Assembly (NCBI GenBank): GCA_035638495.1
Contig: DASQZW010000367.1
Coordinates: forward strand, 1-7,228
From: CF-161 sp035638495
GTDB lineage: Bacteria > Chloroflexota > Dormibacteria > Dormibacterales > Dormibacteraceae
Reading direction: 5' to 3'
Length of the DNA stretch: 7,228 nt
Shown piece after piece: positions 1-5,331 of the stretch; position 1 is the stretch's first letter; every line of letters begins with the position of its first letter. Position numbers and translations under genes: made by a program. The notes below the pieces were generated by a model. It saw nothing but the letters and a program-made list of their open reading frames with translations, was not told the DNA's origin and did no database searches.

Positions 1-1
1 C

Positions 2-1993
2 CAGGAGCAGGGCTCCGGGAAGCCGTCCGGCTCGTCCTTCCTGCTGATCTTCTCCAGCACGCACGCGGACGCGACGGACCCGGCTTTCCGCGCGGAGGTG
101 CTCGCGGCGCTCGCGCCGATCGCGAACGACCCGCGGGTGACGGCCATCCGGACGCCCTATGACGCGCCCTCCCCCGCCGCCGCCAGGGCGTTCGTCTCCC
201 GCGACGGCCACGAAGCGCTGGCCAGCATCCATCTGAAGCACAGCGGAACGCAGGCCGCCCGGGACTACGCGGCGCTGCGCGCCGAGGTCCATCCCGCGAC
301 GCTCGGCGTCACTGGCACCGGCAACGCTCCTCTCAACCAGGCCTTCAGCACCACGCTGGAGTCAGACCTCCAGCGCGCGGAGACGGTGTCGCTGCCGATC
401 GCGCTGATCCTGCTGCTGGTCATCTTCGGCAGCGTGGTCGCCGCGAGCCTGCCGCTCGCGGTCGGCGTCCTCACGATCCTCGGCGGTGTGGCCGGCGTAC
501 TGATGCTGGCCACTGTCACCGACGTGTCCCAGTACGCGCTGAACATCGTCACCCTGATCGGGCTCGCGCTGGCGATCGACTACTCGATGTTCGTGGTCAG
601 CCGGTTCCGGTCCGAGCTGGCGGCGGGCGCGTCCCGAGACGACGCCCTGGCGACCACCATGGCGACCGCCGGCAGGGCGATCACGTTCTCGGGGCTCACG
701 GTCGCGATCGGCCTTTCGGGCCTCCTGTTCTACCAGGGCACGTTCCTGGCCTCGATGGGCGCCGCCGGCGCCATCGTCGTGACCGCGGCCCTGGTCTACG
801 GCCTCACGTTCCTGCCCGCGGTGCTGGCGCTGCTGGGCCCGCGCGTCGGATCGCTGTCGCTGCCCGTGCTCGGCAGGCAGCCGGTCGAGGGACGCGGCTT
901 CTGGCACGCCGTCGCCAGCTGGGTGATGCGCCGGCCGGTGCTGGCGCTGGTGCCCGCTGCCGGCTTCCTGCTGCTGCTGGGGGCGCCCTTCCTGCACCTG
1001 CGGCTCGCCAACGGCGACGTGCGGCAGCTCCCGCCGCGGCTGGAGGCGCGCCAGGGCTACGACGACCTGGTCGCGCACTTCCCCGGCCAGGACCAGACGG
1101 ACTTCACGGTCGTGGTCCACTACGCGGACGGCTCGCCGCTCACGCCGAGCCGGGTCGCGGACCAGGACGGCCTGATCGCCCGGCTGGGGCGGATCCCCGG
1201 CGTCCTGCGCGTGGACCGCGTGCAGCCGGCCGGCCGGGACATCGTCGTGCTGGACGCGATCAGCAGCCAGCCCGCGTCGAGCGACGCTGCGCGGACCCTC
1301 CTGCGCACGATCCGGAGTCAGCACGTCGGGAACGGCGGTGAGCTCCTGGTCACGGGCGACACCGCGTATGACGTGGACACGATCGGGCTGCTCCTGCAGC
1401 GCACGCCGCTGGCGGTCGGCTTCGTCGTGCTGGCCACGTACGTGGTGCTGTTCCTGCTGACGGGTTCGGTCGTGCTGCCCCTGAAGGCCGTGGTGCTGAA
1501 CCTGCTCTCGATCTCCGCGTCGTTCGGGGCGCTGGTCTGGATCTTCCAGGACGGCAACCTCAGCGGCCTGCTGGCGTTCACGCCGCAGTCGATCGATCCG
1601 ACGGTGCCGGTGATCCTGTTCGCGATCGTGTTCGGGATGTCGATGGACTACGAGGTGCTGCTGGTCAGCCGCATCCAGGAGGAGTTCCTCCGCACCGGCG
1701 ACAACCGCCGCGCCGTGGCGGCGGGGCTCGCTCGGAGCGGCCGCCTGATCACCGGAGCGGCCGCGATCATGATCGCGGTGTTCCTGGCCTTCGCGCTGGC
1801 CGAGGTGGAGCTGATCAAGTCGATCGGTCTGGGCCTCGCGATCGCCATCGCGATCGACGCCACGGTCGTGCGCGCCGTGATCGTGCCCGCGGCCATGCGC
1901 CTGCTCGGCGACCGCAACTGGTGGGCGCCGCACCCGCTGCGGTGGCTGCATCAGCGCGTAGGCCTGGGCGGGGTCAGGCAGGAGGCCGCCTAG
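2..1993 (+). CDS. MMPL-family (RND superfamily) membrane transporter, 5'-truncated
   Basis: The reading frame is open from position 2 with no credible start, so the N-terminus lies outside the window. 663 residues remain, and from the usual ~700-750 residue length of this type I infer that TM1 and part of the first extracellular domain are missing. The visible order is: remainder of the first porter-like domain (nt 2-~380), TM2-6 (~385-850), TM7 (~925-1000), second extracellular domain (~1010-1390), TM8-12 (~1390-1905), and a short cytoplasmic tail. Both transmembrane Asp-Tyr pairs that mark MMPL proton relays are present: LAIDYSMFVVSRFR (Asp at nt 578) and GMSMDYEVLLVSRI (Asp at nt 1646). 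The tail NWWAPHPLRWLHQR matches how actinobacterial members usually end, so the C-terminus looks complete. These proteins use proton motive force to export lipids or hydrophobic compounds; the substrate here cannot be named. The stop overlaps the stop of the convergent peptidase gene. Confidence 0.93.
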   Translation, partial: QEQGSGKPSGSSFLLIFSSTHADATDPAFRAEVLAALAPIANDPRVTAIRTPYDAPSPAAARAFVSRDGHEALASIHLKHSGTQAARDYAALRAEVHPATLGVTGTGNAPLNQAFSTTLESDLQRAETVSLPIALILLLVIFGSVVAASLPLAVGVLTILGGVAGVLMLATVTDVSQYALNIVTLIGLALAIDYSMFVVSRFRSELAAGASRDDALATTMATAGRAITFSGLTVAIGLSGLLFYQGTFLASMGAAGAIVVTAALVYGLTFLPAVLALLGPRVGSLSLPVLGRQPVEGRGFWHAVASWVMRRPVLALVPAAGFLLLLGAPFLHLRLANGDVRQLPPRLEARQGYDDLVAHFPGQDQTDFTVVVHYADGSPLTPSRVADQDGLIARLGRIPGVLRVDRVQPAGRDIVVLDAISSQPASSDAARTLLRTIRSQHVGNGGELLVTGDTAYDVDTIGLLLQRTPLAVGFVVLATYVVLFLLTGSVVLPLKAVVLNLLSISASFGALVWIFQDGNLSGLLAFTPQSIDPTVPVILFAIVFGMSMDYEVLLVSRIQEEFLRTGDNRRAVAAGLARSGRLITGAAAIMIAVFLAFALAEVELIKSIGLGLAIAIAIDATVVRAVIVPAAMRLLGDRNWWAPHPLRWLHQRVGLGGVRQEAA

Positions 1994-3126
1994 GTCGGCG
2001 AAGGCGTGGGCGTGGGCGATCCGCTCGGCGTGGGCGTCGGCGTCGGCGTTCCGCTCGGAGTCGGCGTGGGCGTCGGTGTCGGCGCAGGCGTGGGAGTGGG
2101 AGTAGGCGTGGGGGTGGGTGTAGGTGTAGGTGTAGGCGTAGGCGTGGGCGTCGGAGTCGGCGGAGGGGGCGCCGGCGTTGGGCTCGGTGTCGGCGGCGTC
2201 GGCGTCGGCGGCGCCGAGCCGCGGGGGCCGAACAGCACCGCCATCTGGCCGTACACCCCGTAGGCTGCCTCGAACCGGCCGCGGCTGACCCAGTACTGGC
2301 TGCGGTCGGGGTCGTTGAGGCGCACGCTGGTGTCGCTCACGCCCGTGACCACCATCGCGTGCTCCTCCGGCCCGGCGTACGGAATGGTCTGGCCGTCGAA
2401 CGCCACGTAGTCGCTGCGGGCGTGCACCGCGAGGTCGAACGTCAACCACACGATGACCGGGCCTCCCGCCCTCACCGTCGCGTAGACCGTGCCCGGCGAG
2501 ACGCCCTGACCCGCACCGGTGACCGGCGTCCCGAAGTACGCCGCCGCCTTCTGGATCGGCGGCCAGTAGACGCCGTACCCGGTGTTCTGGACCTCGCTGC
2601 CGTTGGGATCGCCGACGAAGTCCACGAACGGATCACCGCCGCCGGCGCCCGTCCAGTAGTGGGTCCGGTCGACGCCGACGAACGTCAGCACGTCCTGGTC
2701 CGACACCGAGCGCCCGAAATAGGCGGCGACCATGGACAGCGACGATTCCTCGCAGGACAGGTTGTACACCTGGTGCTGCCATGGCACGTCGACGGTGGCC
2801 GGCGCGGGAGGCGGCGGCGCGGGAGGCGGGGGTGCGGCCGGTGGGTGGGCGGGGGCCGAGGCGGGCTCGGGCGGCGGCGGGGCGGTGCTCTCGGCCGAGG
2901 GCGCGGCTGACGGTGTGGGCGACGGCGCGGCGTCCGGGTCCGGGGTGTCGCCGGGCGGCGTCTGGTCTGGAGTCGCCGGCACGGAAGCGGCCGCGACCGG
3001 CTGCGCCGAGGCGCTCGCCGCGGGCCTCGACATCGCCAGCGCGCTCGCGCCCACGAGCGCGAGCGCCACGAATGCGCAGAAGCGCCAGCTGCGCGCAAGT
3101 CGCAGGACGAGCCCCTCCCTCTCCAT
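1990..3126 (-). CDS. Secreted C39-like cysteine peptidase with Pro-rich linker and Pro-Thr tail
   Basis: 378 residues, ATG start. Residues 1-15 are a basic n-region, 16-32 a hydrophobic core (FCAFVALALVGASALAM), and a signal-peptidase-like site follows ASASA (~41), so export is predicted; an uncleaved anchor is possible. Residues ~42-110 are a Pro/Ala/Ser/Thr-rich linker. Residues ~111-302 form a papain-like C39_2-type domain. Gln119 (oxyanion) sits six residues before the nucleophile in NLSCEESSLSMV (Cys125), the catalytic His is in EEHAMVVTGV (His256), and Asp272 in LNDPD lies 16 residues later, the usual C39 spacing. Residues ~304-378 are almost pure Pro-Thr dipeptides with two PSG breaks and no sortase motif or wall-binding domain. 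Unlike bacteriocin-processing C39 domains, it is not fused to an ABC transporter. All catalytic residues are present, so it is probably an active protease or amidase outside the cell; the substrate is unknown. It is convergent with the MMPL gene and divergent from the Liv operon. Confidence 0.88.
   Translation of the reverse strand: MEREGLVLRLARSWRFCAFVALALVGASALAMSRPAASASAQPVAAASVPATPDQTPPGDTPDPDAAPSPTPSAAPSAESTAPPPPEPASAPAHPPAAPPPPAPPPPAPATVDVPWQHQVYNLSCEESSLSMVAAYFGRSVSDQDVLTFVGVDRTHYWTGAGGGDPFVDFVGDPNGSEVQNTGYGVYWPPIQKAAAYFGTPVTGAGQGVSPGTVYATVRAGGPVIVWLTFDLAVHARSDYVAFDGQTIPYAGPEEHAMVVTGVSDTSVRLNDPDRSQYWVSRGRFEAAYGVYGQMAVLFGPRGSAPPTPTPPTPSPTPAPPPPTPTPTPTPTPTPTPTPTPTPTPTPAPTPTPTPTPSGTPTPTPTPSGSPTPTPSPT
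1993..2166 (-). repeat. Degenerate hexanucleotide repeat encoding the Pro-Thr tail
   Basis: The DNA is a run of six-base units (CCN ACN on the minus strand, GGCGTG/GGCGTC-like on the plus strand) coding Pro-Thr dipeptides at the end of the C39-like protein. Units are mostly degenerate at third positions, but three consecutive identical CCTACA units occur at 2119-2136. The plus strand is G-rich, with GGG tracts at 2008, 2014, 2032, 2068, 2092, 2098, 2110 and 2116. The unit is six bases, so gain or loss of units would change tail length without a frameshift. Confidence 0.85.
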
Positions 3127-3135
3127 CTATGACAA

Positions 3136-3142
3136 TCCTGCC
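3136..3142 (-). promoter_or_regulatory. Putative ribosome binding site of the C39-like gene
   Basis: On the minus strand GGCAGGA precedes the ATG at 3126 with 9 nt between AGGA and the start. It is a modest Shine-Dalgarno match. It supports the 3126 start, which also gives a well-formed signal peptide immediately after the first methionine. Confidence 0.5.
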
Positions 3143-3148
3143 ATCCGT

Positions 3149-3171
3149 CGCGCCCAGGGCCCATGGGCGCG
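3149..3171. promoter_or_regulatory. Inverted repeat CGCGCCCA-N7-TGGGCGCG, candidate operator
   Basis: Two perfect 8-bp arms (3149-3156 and 3164-3171) flank a 7-bp spacer. The right arm ends at the base before the plus-strand -35 hexamer at 3172. The same DNA lies in the predicted 5' leader of the peptidase mRNA, where it could fold as a hairpin. Position suits a regulator of both divergent promoters. GC-rich DNA produces such palindromes by chance fairly often, so function is inference. Confidence 0.4.
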
Positions 3172-3200
3172 TTGACACGGCCGCCCTGGGCGGTCACGAT
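3172..3200 (+). promoter_or_regulatory. Putative sigma-70-type promoter of the Liv operon
   Basis: A perfect TTGACA -35 hexamer at 3172-3177 is followed after 17 bp by CACGAT at 3195-3200. That -10 keeps the important A at position 2 and T at position 6, though it is otherwise weak. Transcription would begin near 3207, giving a leader of about 68 nt to the GTG at 3275. An exact TTGACA in DNA this GC-rich, upstream of the first gene of an operon, makes it the best candidate. A weak -10 would fit dependence on an activator. Confidence 0.55.
3181..3193. promoter_or_regulatory. 13-bp palindrome CCGCCC-T-GGGCGG inside the promoter spacer
   Basis: Perfect 6-bp arms around a single T lie wholly between the -35 and -10 of the plus-strand promoter. 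This is a classic position for a repressor or a MerR-like spacer-binding activator. Its core CGCCCTGGGC (3182-3191) repeats CGCCCAGGGC (3151-3160) with a 31-bp offset, about three helical turns. Confidence 0.4.
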
Positions 3201-3223
3201 ACCCGGCATAGTTGCTCGTGCAA
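3196..3223 (-). promoter_or_regulatory. Putative promoter of the C39-like peptidase gene
   Basis: On the minus strand a TTGCAC -35 (plus coordinates 3218-3223) is followed after 16 bp by TATCGT (3196-3201), a good TANNNT-type -10. Transcription would start near 3189 and give a leader of about 63 nt before the ATG at 3126. The -10 overlaps the plus-strand promoter's -10 (3195-3200), so polymerase could probably occupy only one direction at a time. Confidence 0.45.
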
Positions 3224-3224
3224 C
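3211..3224. promoter_or_regulatory. Inverted repeat GTTGC-TCGT-GCAAC
   Basis: Perfect 5-bp arms with a 4-bp centre overlap the minus-strand -35 element and fall at the predicted 5' end of the Liv operon transcript. It could be a protein-binding site affecting both promoters or a small hairpin at the mRNA 5' end. The arms are short. Confidence 0.33.
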
Positions 3225-3229
3225 CAGAC

Positions 3230-3251
3230 GCCGGGCTCCCCAGCGCCCGGC
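3230..3251 (+). promoter_or_regulatory. GC-rich leader hairpin just upstream of the binding-protein RBS
   Basis: GCCGGGC (3230-3236) pairs perfectly with GCCCGGC (3245-3251) around an 8-nt loop, ending two bases before the Shine-Dalgarno tract. There is no following T run, so it is not an intrinsic terminator. The segment CTCCC at 3236-3240 could alternatively pair with GGGAG at 3254-3258 in the RBS, which would mask it. Regulation is speculative. Confidence 0.35.
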
Positions 3252-3253
3252 AC

Positions 3254-3267
3254 GGGAGGAGAGGAGG
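3254..3267 (+). promoter_or_regulatory. Strong ribosome binding site that fixes the binding-protein start
   Basis: GGGAGGAGAGGAGG contains AGGAGG (3262-3267) seven bases before GTG at 3275. This decides for the GTG rather than an in-frame TTG at 3212, which has no such signal and would place 21 unlikely residues before the twin-arginine signal peptide. Confidence 0.85.
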
Positions 3268-3274
3268 CACGCAC

Positions 3275-4594
3275 GTGAACAGCACTGACCCGTTCGCCCG
3301 GAGGCTCACCCGGCGCACCCTTCTCAAGACCGCGGGCGCCGGCGCGCTCGCGATCGGCGCCGGCGGCCTCGCCGAGGCGTGCGGCCTGGGCAGCATCAAG
3401 GGCTCCGGGGCGGCGGCCGGCGGCAAGATCACCATCGGCTACGTCAGCCCGCAGACCGGCGCGGCTGCCGGCTTCGCCACCGGTGACAACTTCGTCATAA
3501 CTGGAGTACGCTCCTCGGCCGCCTACCGGAACGGGTTCAAGTCCGGCAGCAAGACCTACACCGTCGACATCGTGGTCAAGGACAGCCAGTCGAGTCCTGA
3601 CCGTGCCTCCCAGGTCGCGACCGAGCTGGTGAACACCGGCGTCGACATGGTCCTGGTCTCGTCGACGCCCGAGGTGACGAACCCGGTCGCGGACGTTTGC
3701 GAGGCGAACGGCGTGCCCTGCGTGGCGACGATCGTGCCCTGGGAGGCCTGGTACTTTGGGCGCGGCGCCAAGCCCGGGCAGACGTTCCAGTACACCACCG
3801 CCTTCTTTTTCGGCATCGGCGAGTTCGGCGGCTGCTTCCTGCCGATGTGGAACCGGGTCTCCACCAACAAGGTGGCGGCCGCGGTGTACCCCAACGACGC
3901 CGACGGCAACGCGTTCCGGGCCGGCTTCCCTCCGCTCGCCGTCAAGGCCGGCTACAACGTCGTCGACGGCGGCGCCTACCCGGATGCCACGACCGACTAC
4001 AGCGCGATGATCTCGAAGTTCAAGAGCGCCGACGCCCAGCTCCTGACGAACTGCCCGCTGCCGCCCGACTTCAACACGTTCTGGAAGCAGGCCGCCCAGC
4101 AGGGCTGGAAGCCGAAGCTCGCCACGGTCGCGAAGGTCCTGCTGTTCCCGGCCGACACCGTCGCGCTCGGCTCGCTGGTCAACAACGTGGCCACTGACTG
4201 CTGGTGGTCGCCCTACCACCCGTACCGGTCGTCGCTCACCGGCCAGAGCGCGAAGGATCTGGCCGACGCCTTCCAGAAGGCGACCGGGCAGCAGTGGCTG
4301 TCGGCGCTCGGTTCCGTCCACTCGCTCTTCGAGATCGCGAAGAACGCCTTCACGGCCGTGGACGACCCGCACGACCGCCAGGCGGTCGCGGCCCAGCTGC
4401 GCAGCATGAACTACTCCGGCATCAGCGGTCCGCTCGACTTCACGAAGGGACCCGTTCCAGGAGTCGCGATCGTCAACCCGGTGGGCGTGCAGTGGAAGCC
4501 GGGCAAGGGCTTCCCGTGGAGCATGTACGTCGTGGACAACTCGATCAACAAGGACGTGCCCATCAACGGGGACCTCGTGCCGACGAACTCCTGA
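3275..4594 (+). CDS. ABC transporter substrate-binding protein, Leu/Ile/Val-type, Tat lipoprotein
   Basis: 439 residues, GTG start after a strong RBS. Residues 12-18 (TRRTLLK) are a twin-arginine motif, followed by a hydrophobic stretch and LAEAC at 32-36. I infer Tat export and lipidation at Cys36, although Glu at -2 is atypical for a lipobox. The mature part has the type I periplasmic-binding-protein (Peripla_BP_6) pattern: KITIGYVSPQTG at 51-62 opens the first lobe, YTVDIVVKDSQSSPDRASQVATEL lies at 95-118, VDMVLVSSTPEVTNPVADVCEANGVP at 123-148, and the second lobe starts with NKVAAAVYPNDADGNAFRAGF (198-218). Aromatic patches (PWEAWYFGRG 155-164; CWWSPYHPYRS 309-319) and five cysteines after Cys36 (142, 149, 187, 260, 309) suggest a divergent subfamily. 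The ligand could be an amino acid, amide or aromatic carboxylate and cannot be fixed here. It is the first gene of the operon; its stop overlaps the livG start by one base. Confidence 0.92.
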   Translation: MNSTDPFARRLTRRTLLKTAGAGALAIGAGGLAEACGLGSIKGSGAAAGGKITIGYVSPQTGAAAGFATGDNFVITGVRSSAAYRNGFKSGSKTYTVDIVVKDSQSSPDRASQVATELVNTGVDMVLVSSTPEVTNPVADVCEANGVPCVATIVPWEAWYFGRGAKPGQTFQYTTAFFFGIGEFGGCFLPMWNRVSTNKVAAAVYPNDADGNAFRAGFPPLAVKAGYNVVDGGAYPDATTDYSAMISKFKSADAQLLTNCPLPPDFNTFWKQAAQQGWKPKLATVAKVLLFPADTVALGSLVNNVATDCWWSPYHPYRSSLTGQSAKDLADAFQKATGQQWLSALGSVHSLFEIAKNAFTAVDDPHDRQAVAAQLRSMNYSGISGPLDFTKGPVPGVAIVNPVGVQWKPGKGFPWSMYVVDNSINKDVPINGDLVPTNS

Positions 4595-5331
4595 TGAACG
4601 GCGGCCCGCTCCTGGAGCTCGACGGCATCACCAGGCGCTTCGGCCGGGTCACCGTCGCCGAGGAGCTCTCGCTCGTCGTGGGCGGGGGCGACGCGATCGG
4701 CGTGGTGGGACCGAACGGGGCGGGCAAGAGCAGCCTGTTCTCCGTGATCTCCGGCGACCTGGCGCCGGACCGGGGCGAGGTCCGGTTCGACGGGCGGTCG
4801 GTCACGCGGCTCGACCCGTCCGGCCGCTGCCGGCTGGGCATCGCCCGGACGTACCAGGTGCCCCGCCCGTTCGAGCACATGACCGTGTTCGAGAACGTCC
4901 TGGTCGCGGTCAGCCGCGGCGCCGGCCTGCACGGACGGCCGGGCGCCGAGCTGGCGGCGTCCGTGCTGGAGGAGACCGGGCTCCGCGCCGAGGCGAACCG
5001 GCCCGCCGGGCGGCTCGGCCTGCTCCAGCGCAAGCGGCTCGAACTGGCCAGGGCGATGGCCACGCGGCCGCGCCTGCTGCTCCTCGACGAGGTGGCGGCA
5101 GGCCTGACCGACCCCGAGGTGGCGCAGCTCACCGAGATCGTCGCACGGGCCCGGTCAGCCGGCGTCGCGGTGATCTGGGTGGAGCACGTGGTGCGGGCGC
5201 TGACGCGGGTCGTCGGGCGGCTGATCTGCCTGGCCGGGGGCCGCTTCATCGCGGACGGGGCGCCGGACGAGGTGCTGGCCAGCGCGGCGGTGCGGGAGGT
5301 CTTCCTGGGCACGGACTACGGCGCGTCGTGA
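4594..5331 (+). CDS. livG: ABC transporter ATP-binding protein LivG
   Basis: 245 residues, a normal LivG length. ATG at 4594 shares its A with the TGA of the binding-protein gene (TGATG), indicating coupled translation; no Shine-Dalgarno is visible. An upstream extension of the frame is only a shadow inside the previous gene. Motifs: Walker A GPNGAGKSS (39-47), Q-loop Gln88 in TYQVPRPF, Walker B LLLLDE (161-166), switch His198 in VIWVEH. The ABC signature is unusual: where LSGGQ is expected the sequence is LGLLQ (141-145), followed by RKRLELARAM, so the Ser and Gly residues that normally contact ATP are absent. The rest of the helix is family-like, and relatives with relaxed signatures are known in the LivG group, so it is probably still functional. 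It should pair with LivF to energise LivH/LivM. Confidence 0.93.
   Translation: MNGGPLLELDGITRRFGRVTVAEELSLVVGGGDAIGVVGPNGAGKSSLFSVISGDLAPDRGEVRFDGRSVTRLDPSGRCRLGIARTYQVPRPFEHMTVFENVLVAVSRGAGLHGRPGAELAASVLEETGLRAEANRPAGRLGLLQRKRLELARAMATRPRLLLLDEVAAGLTDPEVAQLTEIVARARSAGVAVIWVEHVVRALTRVVGRLICLAGGRFIADGAPDEVLASAAVREVFLGTDYGAS

Noticed and set aside
2006..2263. Plus-strand frame coding a Gly-Val repeat protein (85 aa)
   Set aside because: It is the reverse complement of the Pro-Thr tail DNA. The C39 frame has catalytic residues and a signal peptide; this one has neither.
362..2449. A 695-codon open frame on the minus strand across the MMPL gene and the peptidase tail
   Set aside because: It is antisense to a clear MMPL gene, rich in Arg/His/Gln/Asp as expected from complementing GC-biased codons, and has no domain or ribosome binding site. 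Its His-Ala-Tyr-Thr stretch is the same Pro-Thr repeat read in another frame.
1921..2910. Plus-strand 329-codon Arg/Gly-rich frame
   Set aside because: Composition is typical of a shadow frame opposite the peptidase gene, with no recognisable fold or start signal.
2500..3060. Bacteriocin system based on the C39 domain
   Set aside because: Bacteriocin-type C39 domains are fused to ABC exporters and sit near double-glycine precursor peptides. Neither is present; the protein has its own export signal and the nearby ABC genes are importers.
3230..3251. GC-rich hairpin as an intrinsic terminator
   Set aside because: No T run follows on either strand, and it sits directly before a strong ribosome binding site.
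3212..3274. TTG start adding 21 residues to the binding protein
   Set aside because: No RBS, it would bury the Tat signal, and the strong AGGAGG seven bases before GTG 3275 decides the start.
3194..4372. Minus-strand 392-codon frame opposite the binding-protein gene
   Set aside because: Arg/Gly/Val-rich shadow of a well-supported gene; no motif.
4204..4593. Upstream extension of livG (130 residues)
   Set aside because: It lies inside the binding-protein gene and is low-complexity Arg/Pro/Gly sequence. The ATG at 4594 begins the normal LivG N-terminus and overlaps the previous stop.
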